A stretch of DNA of 64,000 nucleotides from Solimonas terrae (GCF_011067135.1 NZ_JAAMOW010000004.1:1-64000); one strand, 5' to 3'; positions 15,562-25,388 are shown, counted from the stretch's first letter. Notes: a model not told the origin generated them from the letters alone. A program made the numbers and translations.

Positions 15562-16065
15562 TCACGGCGCGGCGTGCAGCGCCTGCTGCATGCCGGCTTC
15601 GGTGGCGGCGCTCCAGGCACCGCGGCCGCGCCAGCGCACGGTGCCGTCGGCGCCGAGCAGCACCAGATACGCATCGTCGCCCGGCGTTGCGGGCGTGGCT
15701 GCCAGCTGCTTCCAGTCCGAGGTTCCCTTCATCACCAGCAGGTAGTGGCCCTGATGCGTGACCGGCACCTCGTCGCGCATGCTGCCGACCGCCATTTCCG
15801 TGGCGAACTCGGGCATGCCCTCCATCACCGCGACGTCGTAACAGGCCGGCCTGTGGCTGGCGCAGGTCGCAGCAAGGTGTGCGTCCCAGTCGTTGGTCTG
15901 CTTGCGGGCGGCGCGCGAGAACGCGATCAGCAACAGGCGGGGGCCGGCATCGAGGCTGTCCGGCACCGTGGCCGGGTCGCCGTCGAGGGTCTCGACCGGC
16001 AGCGGGGCGGCATTGGCGGTGGTGCAAACAGCCAGCAGCAGGCTGGCCAGCAACATCTTTTTCAT
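15562..16065 (-). CDS. Secreted DUF4174-like / thioredoxin-fold-like protein
   Basis: The 167-residue product has an N-terminal signal peptide (MKKMLLASLLLAVCTTANA). The mature domain has GPRLLLIAFSRAARKQTNDW, VAVMEGMPEFATEMAVGSMR and YLVLLGADGTVRWRGRG. The last resembles the DxxG strand of peroxiredoxin or DUF4174-type folds, but no CxxC is present. The family assignment is tentative. It sits between def and fmt, 25 nt after def and 7 nt before fmt, and is probably co-transcribed with them. Confidence 0.62.
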   Translation of the reverse strand: MKKMLLASLLLAVCTTANAAPLPVETLDGDPATVPDSLDAGPRLLLIAFSRAARKQTNDWDAHLAATCASHRPACYDVAVMEGMPEFATEMAVGSMRDEVPVTHQGHYLLVMKGTSDWKQLAATPATPGDDAYLVLLGADGTVRWRGRGAWSAATEAGMQQALHAAP

Positions 16066-16090
16066 CGCAGATCCCTTGCGTTGCGTCGGT

Positions 16091-16594
16091 TCAGCTCTTG
16101 CGGGCTTTCGCCAGCTTCTTGCTGATTCGCTCACGCTTGAGCGCCGACAGGTAGTCGATATAAAGCTTGCCATCGAGATGGTCGATCTCGTGCTGCACAG
16201 CCTGTGCCAACAGGCCTTCGGCGTCCATTTCGAACGGCTGGCCGTGACGATCGAGCGCCTGCAGCTTGAGGCGGCTGTAGCGCTGCACCTTGTCGGCAAT
16301 GCCGGGGACGGACAGGCAGCCTTCTTCCATTTCGACGCGCTCGTCGGGATCGACGATCTGCGGATTGATGATGACGATCGGTTGCGGCCTGGCCTTGTCC
16401 TCGCTGCAATCCATGACCGCCAGACGCAGCGCAACGCCGACCTGGGTCGCCGCCAGGCCGACGCCGGGCGCGTCGTACATGGTCTCGAACATGTCGTCGA
16501 TCAGCGTCTGCAGGGCGTCGTCGAAAACCGTGACGGGTGGCGCCTTCTGGCGCAGCCGCGGATCGGGATGGTGAAGGATGGTGAGCAGCGACAT
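16091..16594 (-). CDS. def: Peptide deformylase
   Basis: Def removes the N-formyl group from nascent proteins. All three active-site motifs are present: [10 protein letters not shown] (near 45), EGCLSVPG (near 91, metal-ligand Cys) and QHEIDHLDG (near 133, metal-ligand His residues and catalytic Glu). At 167 residues it matches the type I enzyme. The third motif ends in Asp-Gly rather than Asn-Gly, a conservative change. It is the first gene of the minus-strand operon running to rsmB and is divergent from the LysM gene. Confidence 0.97.
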   Translation of the reverse strand: MSLLTILHHPDPRLRQKAPPVTVFDDALQTLIDDMFETMYDAPGVGLAATQVGVALRLAVMDCSEDKARPQPIVIINPQIVDPDERVEMEEGCLSVPGIADKVQRYSRLKLQALDRHGQPFEMDAEGLLAQAVQHEIDHLDGKLYIDYLSALKRERISKKLAKARKS

Positions 16595-16628
16595 AAAACG
16601 GACCAGTCTTTAGAAACAACCGCCAAAG

Positions 16629-16658
16629 TTGACGGCAAACGATTGAGCCGTCTAGAGT
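16629..16658 (+). promoter_or_regulatory. Sigma-70-type promoter for the LysM-dprA unit
   Basis: TTGACG (16629-16634) and TAGAGT (16653-16658) are 18 bp apart and about 50 bp before the LysM ATG. The match is good for the -35 and moderate for the -10. Confidence 0.55.
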
Positions 16659-16707
16659 TTGCCCAGAGTTTTTCTGGTCTGGCAGAGCTTCCGGGGGATG
16701 CGCCGCC

Positions 16708-17856
16708 ATGCGCAAGTATAACGGCTGGACGATCATTCACGGCACGCTGCTGACGGTGTTGCTGACGGCGTGTGCGAATCGCCCGGCCGAGCATCAGGCG
16801 TATGCGGGTGATCCGCCGCCGCAGGAGGCGCCAACCACCGCACCCGAACCGGTCAGTGAACCGGCGGTGCCGGCACCGGTGCGCATGCGCGAAGACGCGC
16901 CGCTGCATTACGTCGTGAAGAAGGGCGACACGCTCTGGGACATCGCCAATCACTTCCTGAAGCAGCCCTGGCAGTGGCCGGAGATCTGGTACGTCAACGA
17001 TCACGTGCGCAATCCGCATCTGATCTTCCCGGGTGACGTGCTGACGCTGATGTGGCGCGACGGGCGACCGATGCTGCAGGCCAGCGACAACCTCTCGGCC
17101 AACACCGAATACCTGTCGCCGCGCGTGCGCGAAGTGCCGCTCGAGCAGGCGATTCCGACGATTCCGCTGGAAACCATTCGCGATTTCCTGCGCACGCCGC
17201 GGCTGGTCGATGCCGAGGAGTTGCGCGACGCGCCATACGTGCTGAGCTTCGTCGACCCGCACATCGTCGAAGGCACCGGCAGCCTCGTCTACCTGCAGAA
17301 GTTGCCGAATGGCGGCGCCTCGCACTGGGACACGATCCGGCTGGGGCAGAAGTTCGTCGATCCGGATACCGGCGAAATGCTGGGCTGGGAGGGCACGCCG
17401 GTGGGTTCGGTCGATGTCCGCGAGTTCGGCTCGCCGGCGACCGCGATCATCAGCGACAGCACCCGCGAGACGCTGCCGGGCGACCGCCTGATCAAGCCGC
17501 TCGACGACAGCTTCAACGCCAACTTCTATCCGCACGCGCCGGATCACGCGGTCGGCGGCCGCATCCTGTCGGTGTACGACGGGGTCTCGCAGATCGGCCA
17601 GTATCAGGTCGTGACGCTCAACCGCGGCACGCGTGAAGGCATCGAGCCCGGTCATGTGCTGAGCATCCTGCAGGCCAATCGCACCGCACGCGATCCGTAT
17701 ACCAATCGCCTCGTCACGCTGCCGCCGCTGTACGCCGGCACGCTGATGGTGTTCAAGGTCGAGAAGCGTGTCTCGTACGCCCTGGTCCTGAGCGCGACGC
17801 GCGAGATTCATGTGCTGGACCGCGTCGAGAAGCCGAAGGACGGCGAGCAGTCCTGA
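16708..17856 (+). CDS. LysM-domain envelope lipoprotein
   Basis: The 382-residue protein has a signal with a lipobox-like LLTAC (Cys near 22), a Pro-rich linker to about 60, and one LysM domain (HYVVKKGDTLWDIANHFLKQ near 67, ending LIFPGDVLTL). The remaining ~260 residues have no named domain here but are conserved in LysM proteins next to dprA. It is predicted to bind peptidoglycan from the periplasm. Its stop overlaps an unused ATG and dprA begins 40 nt later, so the two are likely one transcript. Confidence 0.85.
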   Translation: MRKYNGWTIIHGTLLTVLLTACANRPAEHQAYAGDPPPQEAPTTAPEPVSEPAVPAPVRMREDAPLHYVVKKGDTLWDIANHFLKQPWQWPEIWYVNDHVRNPHLIFPGDVLTLMWRDGRPMLQASDNLSANTEYLSPRVREVPLEQAIPTIPLETIRDFLRTPRLVDAEELRDAPYVLSFVDPHIVEGTGSLVYLQKLPNGGASHWDTIRLGQKFVDPDTGEMLGWEGTPVGSVDVREFGSPATAIISDSTRETLPGDRLIKPLDDSFNANFYPHAPDHAVGGRILSVYDGVSQIGQYQVVTLNRGTREGIEPGHVLSILQANRTARDPYTNRLVTLPPLYAGTLMVFKVEKRVSYALVLSATREIHVLDRVEKPKDGEQS

Positions 17857-17896
17857 TGCGTTCCGTTCCGGCATCGCCAGCGCCGGCTGCCAAGGC

Positions 17897-19009
17897 GTGT
17901 CCGCGCCGGACCTGAACGCCTGGCTGGCGCTCTGCCGCGCGCCCGGCGTCGGCAGCGCCGCTGTCCACAGACTCCTCGAAACCTTCGGCTCGGCCGGGGC
18001 AGCGCTGGCCGCCTCCCAGGCCGCGCTGCGGCACGCCGGCCTCAGCAGCGAGCAGGCCGATGCGCTCAAGAAGCCGGACGCCGACGGCATTGCCGCGGAT
18101 CGAGACTGGCTCGCGCAGCCGCAACGCCATCTGCTGAACCTGCTCGATCCGGCCTATCCGGCCACGCTGCGCAACATCGCTCAGGCGCCGCCCGTGCTGT
18201 TCTGCCAGGGCGATCCGGAGCTGCTGGCGATGCCGCAGCTGGCGATCGTCGGCAGCCGCACGGCGACGCCGCAGGGTCTGGAAAATGCGCAGGCGTTCGC
18301 CGCCGAACTGGCCCGGCGCGGCTTTGTCATCACCTCCGGCCTGGCGCTCGGCATCGACGGCGCCGCGCATCGGGGCGCGCTGCAGGCGGATGGCTATACC
18401 ATCGCGGTCTGCGCGACCGGCCTCGATCGCGTCTACCCGGCGCGCCACAAGACGCTGGCCCACGAGATTTGCGCGCGCGGCGCCCTGATCTCCGAATTTC
18501 CGGTCGGCGTCGCGGCGCTGGCGGAGAACTTCCCGCGCCGCAACCGCATCATCTCCGGGCTTGCGCTTGGCACGCTGGTGGTCGAGGCCGCGCACGGCTC
18601 CGGTTCGCTGATCACGGCACGCTATGCGCTGGAGCAGAGCCGCGAGGTGTTCGCGATTCCCGGTTCGATCCACAACCCGCAGGCGCGGGGTTGCCACGCG
18701 CTGATCCGTCAGGGCGCCAAGCTGGTGGAGACGGTCAATGACATCTTCGAGGAGCTGGGGCCGCTGCTCGGCCCCTTGCTGAAGCCGGCACCCGTACCGG
18801 CTGCATCCCCGGCCGGCATCGCGCTCGATGCCGACGCGGCTGCCGTCCTGCAGGCCCTGGGCGATGAATTGCTGGACCTCGACAGCCTGCTGCAACGAAC
18901 CGGACATGAGCTTGCAGCATTGCAGGTGACACTGACGCAACTGGAGATGGCAGGACAGGTCGCGGTGGCGCCCGGCGGGCGTTATCAGCGGCTGGGAGGG
19001 GCGTTTTGA
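17897..19009 (+). CDS. dprA: DNA processing protein DprA/Smf
   Basis: DprA loads RecA onto incoming single-stranded DNA during natural transformation. The Rossmann-like core shows VGSRTATPQGLENAQAFA (near 117), SGLALGIDGAAHRGAL (near 146), RNRIISGLA (near 212) and GSGSLITARYALEQ (near 229). A DprA winged-helix C-terminal region follows residue 310. No ATG gives a sensible start. I chose the GTG that yields VSAPDLNAWLALCRAPGVG and a normal 370-residue length. It suggests, but does not prove, competence in this organism. Confidence 0.92.
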   Translation: MSAPDLNAWLALCRAPGVGSAAVHRLLETFGSAGAALAASQAALRHAGLSSEQADALKKPDADGIAADRDWLAQPQRHLLNLLDPAYPATLRNIAQAPPVLFCQGDPELLAMPQLAIVGSRTATPQGLENAQAFAAELARRGFVITSGLALGIDGAAHRGALQADGYTIAVCATGLDRVYPARHKTLAHEICARGALISEFPVGVAALAENFPRRNRIISGLALGTLVVEAAHGSGSLITARYALEQSREVFAIPGSIHNPQARGCHALIRQGAKLVETVNDIFEELGPLLGPLLKPAPVPAASPAGIALDADAAAVLQALGDELLDLDSLLQRTGHELAALQVTLTQLEMAGQVAVAPGGRYQRLGGAF

Positions 19010-19076
19010 ACGGGCGTGGCACTTTTCATGCACGCCAAAGTCATTAAACTGAACCGACAGCACGGAGACTCGCGAC

Positions 19077-19544
19077 ATGAAAGAGACGGTCCTGGATGTG
19101 CTGATGTATCTGTTCGAGAACTATCAGGAAGGCGAGTTTTCCGACGCCGAGTACCACGACACCCTTCGCGAAGAACTGCTCGCGGCGGGATTTCCCGACG
19201 AGGAGGTTGGCAGCGCGTTCGCCTGGCTCGACGGCCTGGCCGAACAGCGGCAGCTGCCGCTGGTGTTCGGGCCGTACCGTTCGACGCGCATCTATACCCG
19301 TGAAGAAACGGCGAAGATCGCGACCGATTGCCGCGGTTTCATCATCTACCTCGAACAGCTCGGCATCATCAGTCTGGAAATGCGCGAGCTGATCATCGAT
19401 CGGCTGATGGCGCTCACCGAGGAAATCGACCTGGAACGGGTCAAGTGGGTGTGCCTGCTGGTGCTGATGAACCAGCCGGATGCCGAAGAAGCGTTCGGGC
19501 ATCTCGAAGAGATGGTCTATTACCACGGCGAATTCAAGCACTGA
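19077..19544 (+). CDS. smg: Smg / DUF494 family protein
   Basis: A 155-residue acidic, helical protein beginning MKETVLDVLMYLFENY, the standard Smg opening, with RLMALTEEIDLERVKWVCLL near 115. Its function remains unclear; it occurs next to dprA and topA in many proteobacteria, as here. CACGGAGACTC before the ATG provides a ribosome site. The following 269-bp gap before topA contains no gene I can support. Confidence 0.92.
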   Translation: MKETVLDVLMYLFENYQEGEFSDAEYHDTLREELLAAGFPDEEVGSAFAWLDGLAEQRQLPLVFGPYRSTRIYTREETAKIATDCRGFIIYLEQLGIISLEMRELIIDRLMALTEEIDLERVKWVCLLVLMNQPDAEEAFGHLEEMVYYHGEFKH

Positions 19545-19813
19545 TGCACCGATAAATCTGCTGCGCGCGTCGATCTCGCACCGGCCGTGCTCGCCGTACT
19601 GTCCGTACGGCTGTGCGCGAACGGTGCGACCTCGGCGCTGCTCGCGACGATTTCTCCGCACATCGGCCGACGCTGCAAGCGGCAGATCCAAAAGCCCTTT
19701 TTAGCCCTCGCGTACGCGCATGCGCGCGCGCGGTTGGCTGGACACCGTGGCACCGCACCGCTTATAAGGCGCCCAACAGCGGCCGTCGGTCGCCTCCACC
19801 TCCTGAGCGGTGA

Positions 19814-22291
19814 ATGAGCAAAAACCTGGTCATCGTCGAGTCGCCCGCCAAGGCCAAGACGATCAAGAAATATCTCGGCAAGGACTTCGAGGTTCTCGCC
19901 AGCTACGGCCACGTCCGCGATCTGGTGCCGAAGGACGGTGCGGTCGACGTGACGCACGGTTTCGACATGAAGTACCAGATCATCGACCGCAACGAGAAGC
20001 ATGTGCGGGCGATCGTGTCGGCCTTGAAGGACGCCGACGAACTCTGGCTCGCGACCGACCCTGATCGCGAAGGCGAGGCGATTTCCTGGCATCTGGCCGA
20101 ATTGCTGCGCGAGAAGAACGCGCTCAAGAACAAGCCGGTCAAGCGCGTGGTGTTCTACGAAATCACGCAGCGCGAGGTGCAGAAGGCGATCCAGAATCCG
20201 CGCGAAATCTCCGCCGATCTGGTCAACGCCCAGCAGGCACGGCGCGCACTCGACTATCTGGTCGGCTTCAATCTGTCGCCGCTGCTGTGGCGCAAGGTGC
20301 AGCCGGGCCTGTCGGCCGGCCGCGTGCAGTCGCCGGCCTTGCGCCTGATCTGCGAGCGCGAGCTGGAGATCCGCGCGTTCGTGCCGCGCGAGTACTGGTC
20401 GATGGAGGCCGCGGTCGAAAAGGACGCGCAAGCGTTCACGGCGCGCCTGGTCGAATTCGACGGTCGCAAGGTCGAGCAGTTCACGCTCAACAATGTCGTC
20501 GGCGCGATGGCGGCGAAGTCGGTGTTGCTGAAGGCGGCAAACGGCGAACTCGTGGTCGGCACGGTCGACAAGAAGCAGCGCCGCCGCAATCCGGCGCCGC
20601 CGTTCACGACCTCGACCCTGCAGCAGGAAGCCAACCGCAAGCTCGGCTTTGCGGCCAGCCGCACGATGCGCGCCGCCCAGCAGCTTTATGAAGGCATCGA
20701 CATCGGCGGCGAAACGGTCGGTCTGATCACCTACATGCGTACCGACTCGGTCAATCTCGCGCAGGATGCGCTGACCGAAATTCGCCAGGTCATTCCGCAG
20801 CAATTCGGCGCCAAGGCCCTGCCGCCGGAGCCGCGCTACTACAAGACCAAGTCGAAGAACGCGCAGGAAGCGCACGAAGCGGTGCGTCCGACCGCGGCGG
20901 CACGTCTGCCGAAGGATATCGCCAGGTATCTCGCGCCCGATCAGGCCAAGCTCTACGAGCTGATCTGGAAGCGTACGGTGGCGAGCCAGATGGAGCAGGC
21001 GCTGTTCGATACCGTGACTGTCGAGCTGCGCGCCGGTGAGGCGCCGGCCGGTGCCCGCGGCGCCCATGCGTTCCGCGCCAGCGGCTCGACCCTGATCGAA
21101 CCCGGATTCATCGCGGCCTATACGCAGAGCTTCGATACGCCGAGCGGCAAGGAAGACGACGATGACGACAAGCGCCTGCCGGCGCTGCAGGTCGGCGATC
21201 GCGTCAAGCTCGCCGATCTGATCGCCGATCAGCACTTCACCGAACCGCCGCCGCGCTACACGGAAGCCAGCCTCGTCAAGACGCTGGAGGAATACGACAT
21301 CGGCCGCCCGTCGACCTACGCGTCGATCATCTCGACGCTGCAGGCGCGTGACTACGTGCGCCTCGAAGGCAAGGCGTTCTCGCCCACCGATGTCGGCCTG
21401 ATCGTCAACAAGTTCCTGACCGATCACTTCACGCAGTACGTCGACTACGAATTCACCGCGAATCTGGAAGACGAACTCGACGCGGTGTCGCGTGGCGAGA
21501 TGCAGTGGAAGCCGCTGCTCGCGTCGTTCTGGGGCAGCTTCAAGCCGCGCATCGACGAGAAGATGGAGCTTTCGCGCACCGAGATTTCCGAAGACCGTCA
21601 GCTCGGCATCGATCCGGTCAGCGGCCGGCCGGTGTCGGCACGTCTCGGCCGTTACGGACCCTGCGTGCAGATCGGCAGGCGCGACGACGAGGAAAAGCCG
21701 CGCTTTGCCTCGCTGCGCGCCAATCAGCGCATCGACACGGTCACGCTCGAAGAGGCGCTGGCGCTGTTCCGCCTGCCGCGCAAGCTCGGCTTTCTGCCGG
21801 ACGGCGACGAGGTCGAGGTCAACATCGGCCGCTTCGGTCCGTACGTGCGCTACGGCAAGAAGTTCGTTTCGCTGAAGAAGGACGATGATCCGTACACCGT
21901 CGAGATGCCGCGCGCGATCGAGTTGATCGAACAGAAGGCGGCGGCGCTGGAAGCGGCGACCATCGTCAAGTTCGGCGACAGCGGCATTCGCATCGTCAAA
22001 GGCCGTTTCGGCCCCTACATCACCGACGGTTCACGGCGCGCCCGCATTCCCAAGGGTCGCGAGCCGGAAGCCCTCAGCGTGTTCGAGTGCGAAGCGTATC
22101 TGGCCGAAGCCGAAGCGGCGGCGCCGAAGAAGGGCGGCCGCAAGGGCGCGACCAAGAAGGCAGCGAGCAAGACCGTCGCGGCGGACGCCAAACCCAAGGC
22201 GGTGAAGAAGGTCGCCAAGAAGGCGGTCAGGAAAGCGGCCGGGAAAGCGACCAAGAAGGCCGTCAAGAAGGCCGCGAAAAAGACTGCTTGA
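19814..22291 (+). CDS. topA: DNA topoisomerase I
   Basis: The type IA enzyme relaxes negative supercoils. The Toprim domain begins LVIVESPAKAKTIKKYLG, with the acidic triad in TDPDREGEAISWHLAE (near 78). The catalytic Tyr is in GLITYMRTDSVNLA (near 312). After about residue 590, Toprim_Crpt-type repeats appear (LGRYGPCVQIG, IGRFGPYVRYG, KGRFGPYITDG). The last 50 residues are a lysine/alanine tail. There are no CxxC zinc ribbons as in E. coli TopA. The 825-residue length is normal for this variant. Its TGA shares an A with the tsaC ATG. Confidence 0.97.
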   Translation: MSKNLVIVESPAKAKTIKKYLGKDFEVLASYGHVRDLVPKDGAVDVTHGFDMKYQIIDRNEKHVRAIVSALKDADELWLATDPDREGEAISWHLAELLREKNALKNKPVKRVVFYEITQREVQKAIQNPREISADLVNAQQARRALDYLVGFNLSPLLWRKVQPGLSAGRVQSPALRLICERELEIRAFVPREYWSMEAAVEKDAQAFTARLVEFDGRKVEQFTLNNVVGAMAAKSVLLKAANGELVVGTVDKKQRRRNPAPPFTTSTLQQEANRKLGFAASRTMRAAQQLYEGIDIGGETVGLITYMRTDSVNLAQDALTEIRQVIPQQFGAKALPPEPRYYKTKSKNAQEAHEAVRPTAAARLPKDIARYLAPDQAKLYELIWKRTVASQMEQALFDTVTVELRAGEAPAGARGAHAFRASGSTLIEPGFIAAYTQSFDTPSGKEDDDDDKRLPALQVGDRVKLADLIADQHFTEPPPRYTEASLVKTLEEYDIGRPSTYASIISTLQARDYVRLEGKAFSPTDVGLIVNKFLTDHFTQYVDYEFTANLEDELDAVSRGEMQWKPLLASFWGSFKPRIDEKMELSRTEISEDRQLGIDPVSGRPVSARLGRYGPCVQIGRRDDEEKPRFASLRANQRIDTVTLEEALALFRLPRKLGFLPDGDEVEVNIGRFGPYVRYGKKFVSLKKDDDPYTVEMPRAIELIEQKAAALEAATIVKFGDSGIRIVKGRFGPYITDGSRRARIPKGREPEALSVFECEAYLAEAEAAAPKKGGRKGATKKAASKTVAADAKPKAVKKVAKKAVRKAAGKATKKAVKKAAKKTA

Positions 22292-22851
22292 TGGACGTCG
22301 CACCCTGGCATCTGCGTGCTGCAATCGACGCGCTGGAGGCCGGCGGCCTGATCGCCTGCCCGACCGAGGCGGTCTGGGGCCTGTCCTGCGACCCGCTCAA
22401 CGAGCGCGCCTGCATGCGCCTGCTCGCGACCAAGCGACGGCATTGGAGCAAGGGTCTGATCCTGGTGGCCGCCGATTTCGCGCAGCTCGCGCCGTTCGTC
22501 GATGTGCCGTCGAACAACGCCCTGAAGCGCGCGACCGCCACCTGGCCGGGCCCCGCCACCTGGATCTTTCCGGCGACGCCGCACACGCCCATGTGGGTCA
22601 GCGGTGATCACGACGGCGTGGCCGTGCGCGTCACGGCCCATCCGGTCCTGCGTGCCCTGAGCAAGCGCTTCGGTGGTCCGCTGGTGTCGACCAGCGCCAA
22701 TCCGTCCGGCCGCGAACCGGCGCGCAGTGCACACCAAGCGCGCCGCTATTTTCGCGGACAGGTCGATGTCGTGGTGCCGGGCGCGCTCGGCGGGCTCGCC
22801 AAGCCGACGACCATTCGCGACGTCGCGACCGGCCATATCCTGCGGCGATGA
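22291..22851 (+). CDS. tsaC: Threonylcarbamoyl-AMP synthase
   Basis: TsaC makes threonylcarbamoyl-AMP for the t6A37 modification of ANN-decoding tRNAs, which TsaD (at 51618) helps complete. The 186-residue YrdC-fold protein has [17 protein letters not shown] (near 18), the [11 protein letters not shown] substrate loop (near 46), [12 protein letters not shown] (near 80) and [15 protein letters not shown] (near 126). TGATG overlap with topA and ATGA overlap with hemF make a tight operon. This is the short TsaC form without the Sua5 domain. Confidence 0.95.
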   Translation: MDVAPWHLRAAIDALEAGGLIACPTEAVWGLSCDPLNERACMRLLATKRRHWSKGLILVAADFAQLAPFVDVPSNNALKRATATWPGPATWIFPATPHTPMWVSGDHDGVAVRVTAHPVLRALSKRFGGPLVSTSANPSGREPARSAHQARRYFRGQVDVVVPGALGGLAKPTTIRDVATGHILRR

Positions 22852-23804
22852 CGAACCTGTCCGAGGCCGGCTCGCCGGTCGACAGCGCCGCTGTCGAAAC
22901 CTATCTGCGCGGACTGCAGCAACGCATCTGCGACGCCGTCGAGGCGATCGAAGCGGCGGACGGCGCGCGCTTCGCTGCCGATGCCTGGGAAAAGCCCGCC
23001 GACAGTCCGCTGCGCGGCCGCGGCGAGACGCGCGTGCTCGCCGACGGCCGGATTTTCGAGCGGGCCGGCGTTGCGTTCTCCGACGTGCGCGGCAGCCGGC
23101 TGCCGCCGTCGGCGACACAGAATCGTCCGGAACTCGCGGGCCGCGGTTTTCGCGCGATGGGCATTTCGCTGGTGTTCCACCCGCGCAATCCCTACGTGCC
23201 GACCGTGCACGCCAATGTCCGTTTCTTCGTCGCCGAAGCCACGCATGCCTTGCCGGTCTGGTGGTTCGGCGGCGGCTTCGACCTGACCCCGTATTACGGC
23301 TTCGACGAGGATGCGCGGCACTGGCACCGATGCGCGAAATCCGCATGCGAAGGTTTCGTCACCGACGACGGTGCGCCAGCGCATCCGAAGCTGAAGAAAT
23401 GGTGCGACGACTACTTTTTCCTCAAGCACCGCGAGGAGCCGCGCGGCATCGGCGGTTTGTTCTTCGATGACTGGCACGTCGGCGGCTTTGCGCGCAGCTT
23501 CGCACTGCAACGCAGCGTCGGTGATCATTTCCTCGACGCCTATCTGCCGATCGTCGAACGGCGCAAGGACATGGCCTACGGCGAGCGCGAGCGCGACTGG
23601 CAGCTCTATCGGCGCGGGCGCTATGTCGAGTTCAATCTGGTCTGGGACCGCGGCACGCATTTCGGATTGCAATCGGGTGGCCGCACCGAGTCGATCCTGA
23701 TGTCGATGCCGCCACTGGCCGCCTGGCAGTACGACCGGCGGCCCGAGCCGGGCTCGCCCGAAGCCGAGTTGTACGAGAAGTTTCTGGTGCCGCGGGATTG
23801 GTAG
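22848..23804 (+). CDS. hemF: Coproporphyrinogen III oxidase, oxygen-dependent
   Basis: HemF decarboxylates coproporphyrinogen III to protoporphyrinogen IX in heme synthesis, using O2. Family motifs are [11 protein letters not shown] (near 119), [19 protein letters not shown] (near 136), [20 protein letters not shown] (near 185) and [20 protein letters not shown] (near 262). The length of 318 residues is normal. The ATG overlaps the tsaC stop. Presence of HemF fits an aerobe. The modular repeat begins 23 nt after its stop. Confidence 0.97.
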   Translation: MTNLSEAGSPVDSAAVETYLRGLQQRICDAVEAIEAADGARFAADAWEKPADSPLRGRGETRVLADGRIFERAGVAFSDVRGSRLPPSATQNRPELAGRGFRAMGISLVFHPRNPYVPTVHANVRFFVAEATHALPVWWFGGGFDLTPYYGFDEDARHWHRCAKSACEGFVTDDGAPAHPKLKKWCDDYFFLKHREEPRGIGGLFFDDWHVGGFARSFALQRSVGDHFLDAYLPIVERRKDMAYGERERDWQLYRRGRYVEFNLVWDRGTHFGLQSGGRTESILMSMPPLAAWQYDRRPEPGSPEAELYEKFLVPRDW

Positions 23805-23827
23805 GCGGCACGTAGCGATAGGGGCCT

Positions 23828-24412
23828 TTCTCCTTTGCGGGGTTGTTGCTCGATCCGGCCTTTGATTCCGCGCTGCGGCGCGGGTTTCTTTTCTTTGCGT
23901 GTCCAAAGAAAAGAAACCAAAAGAAAGGACACCCCTGGCTCACGCGTCCTCGCTTCGCGAGGATTCCCTGCGATGCTCGAACGGCAGGCCGTGCCTGAAA
24001 CTCGCGCTGCTGTGCAGCGCTCAGACAGTCAGGCCCGGACAGCTCCTGCCGTCCTGCGCTTCTCGGCGCTTCGCAAAGGGGACCCGAACGTCAAAGGCTT
24101 CAGCAGGCTTTCGCGGTGATCGCGCTTTGGCTTTTGATTTCGGGGTCCCCTTGGGCCGCACCGAGCAGCGCAGCGCGCGCAGGGAATGGCCGGCCAGGAC
24201 GGCCGGCCAAGTCGTCGTCGCGGCAGGGACGCCGCGTCGGCGACGCTCCCGAGCACGTGAGCAGCGCAGGGCACTCCGCAAAGTGGAGTGCGGCCCCAGG
24301 GGTGTGCTTTCTTTTGCTTACTTGTTCTTTGCACAAGCAAAGAAAAGTAAGTCGCGCCGCAGCGCGAAACCAAAGGCCAGATCAAACAACCCATCATCGA
24401 AGGATCGTGCGC
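23828..24412 (+). repeat. Modular inverted-repeat element, copy 1 (585 bp)
   Basis: It fills the gap between hemF and oxyR. Both ends carry related inverted arms of about 100 bp: a GC core (CGCGCTGCGGCGCG), then a hairpin-forming T/A-rich block (TTTCTTTTCTTTG / CAAAGAAAAGAAA at the left; a variant with CTTACTT / AAGTAAG at the right), then AAAAGAAAG and CACCCCTGG. The interior holds modules shared with the copy at 53640-54121 plus a ~150-bp module found only here. The frames across it encode no recognisable protein, so I treat it as a non-coding repeat, possibly a non-autonomous mobile element. Confidence 0.8.
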
Positions 24413-24449
24413 CCCAAAAGTGATCCCGGCGCAATGCCATAATCCCCGC

Positions 24450-25388
24450 ATGACCCTCACCGAGCTTCGCTATCTCGTCAACCTCGACAAGGAACGCCAC
24501 TTCGGCCGTGCGGCGGAGCGCTCGTTCGTGTCGCAGCCGACGCTGTCGGTCGCGCTGAAAAAGCTCGAGGACGAACTCGGCGTCGCGCTGTTCGAGCGCA
24601 ATCGTGGCGAAGCGCGACCGACGCCGGTCGGCGTGCGCATCATCGAGCAGGCCAAGCGCGTGCTCGGCGAGGCGCGGCGCATCGAGGATCTGGCGCGCGA
24701 GGGTCACGACGAGCTGGTCGGCCCGCTGCGCTTCGGTGCGATCTACACGGTCGGGCCGTACCTGCTGCCGAACCTGGTGCCGGTGCTGCGCGAAACCGTG
24801 CCGCAGATGCCGCTGATGATCGAGGAGAATTTCACTGCGCGGCTTCTCGAACAGCTGCGCGACAACGAACTCGACGTGATCTGCGTGGCGCTGCCGGTCG
24901 ATCTCAACGGTCTGTGCGCGTGGCCGGTCTACGATGAGGACTTCGTCGTGCTGGTGCCGCCAGAGCATCACTGGGCCGATACCGGGGCGATCGCTGCCAG
25001 GCAGCTTGCAGGCGAAAAGCTGTTGCTGCTCGGTCCGGGGCATTGCTTCCGCGAGCAGGTCATCGAGGCCTGCCCGAAATGCGTCGATCCGGATCGTGAC
25101 GGACCGCAGCCGCAGTCCGGCAGTTCGCTGGAGACGATCCGCCACATGGTCGTCGGTGGATTGGGTATCACGGTGCTGCCGCAGTCATCGGTCGAGAACC
25201 GGCCGGACGAACGTTCGCGCCTGCTGGCCAAACCGTTCGTGCCGCCGGGACCGCATCGCCGCATCGCGCTGGTCTGGCGCAAGACCTTTCCGCGCCGCCA
25301 GGCGATCACGCAACTGCGTGACGCCATTCTTGCCTGTGGCATGAAAGGGGTTCGCCTGCTGCCGGACGCCGCGCCGCCGCTGGACTGA
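24450..25388 (+). CDS. oxyR: Hydrogen-peroxide sensor OxyR
   Basis: This LysR-type activator of peroxide defence has 312 residues. The helix-turn-helix region is HFGRAAERSFVSQPTLSVAL (near 18). The two redox cysteines are in GHCFREQVIEACP (near 200), with the spacing of E. coli C199 and C208. The match MPLMIEENFTARLLEQLRDNELD (near 114, split here by family comparison) is also OxyR-like. The ATG giving MTLTELRYLV was chosen; an upstream ATG adds ten unlikely residues. CATAAT ends 6 nt before this ATG, so the message may be leaderless. A matching OxyR site lies before katG. Confidence 0.94.
   Translation: MTLTELRYLVNLDKERHFGRAAERSFVSQPTLSVALKKLEDELGVALFERNRGEARPTPVGVRIIEQAKRVLGEARRIEDLAREGHDELVGPLRFGAIYTVGPYLLPNLVPVLRETVPQMPLMIEENFTARLLEQLRDNELDVICVALPVDLNGLCAWPVYDEDFVVLVPPEHHWADTGAIAARQLAGEKLLLLGPGHCFREQVIEACPKCVDPDRDGPQPQSGSSLETIRHMVVGGLGITVLPQSSVENRPDERSRLLAKPFVPPGPHRRIALVWRKTFPRRQAITQLRDAILACGMKGVRLLPDAAPPLD

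Noticed and set aside
17856-17915. ATG overlapping the LysM stop as a dprA start
   Set aside because: It is in a different frame from dprA and ends within about 20 codons.
23899-24423. 174-codon frame inside the first modular repeat
   Set aside because: Its translation tracks the repeat modules and their hairpins; related frames in copy 2 are explained by the DNA repeat, not by protein conservation.
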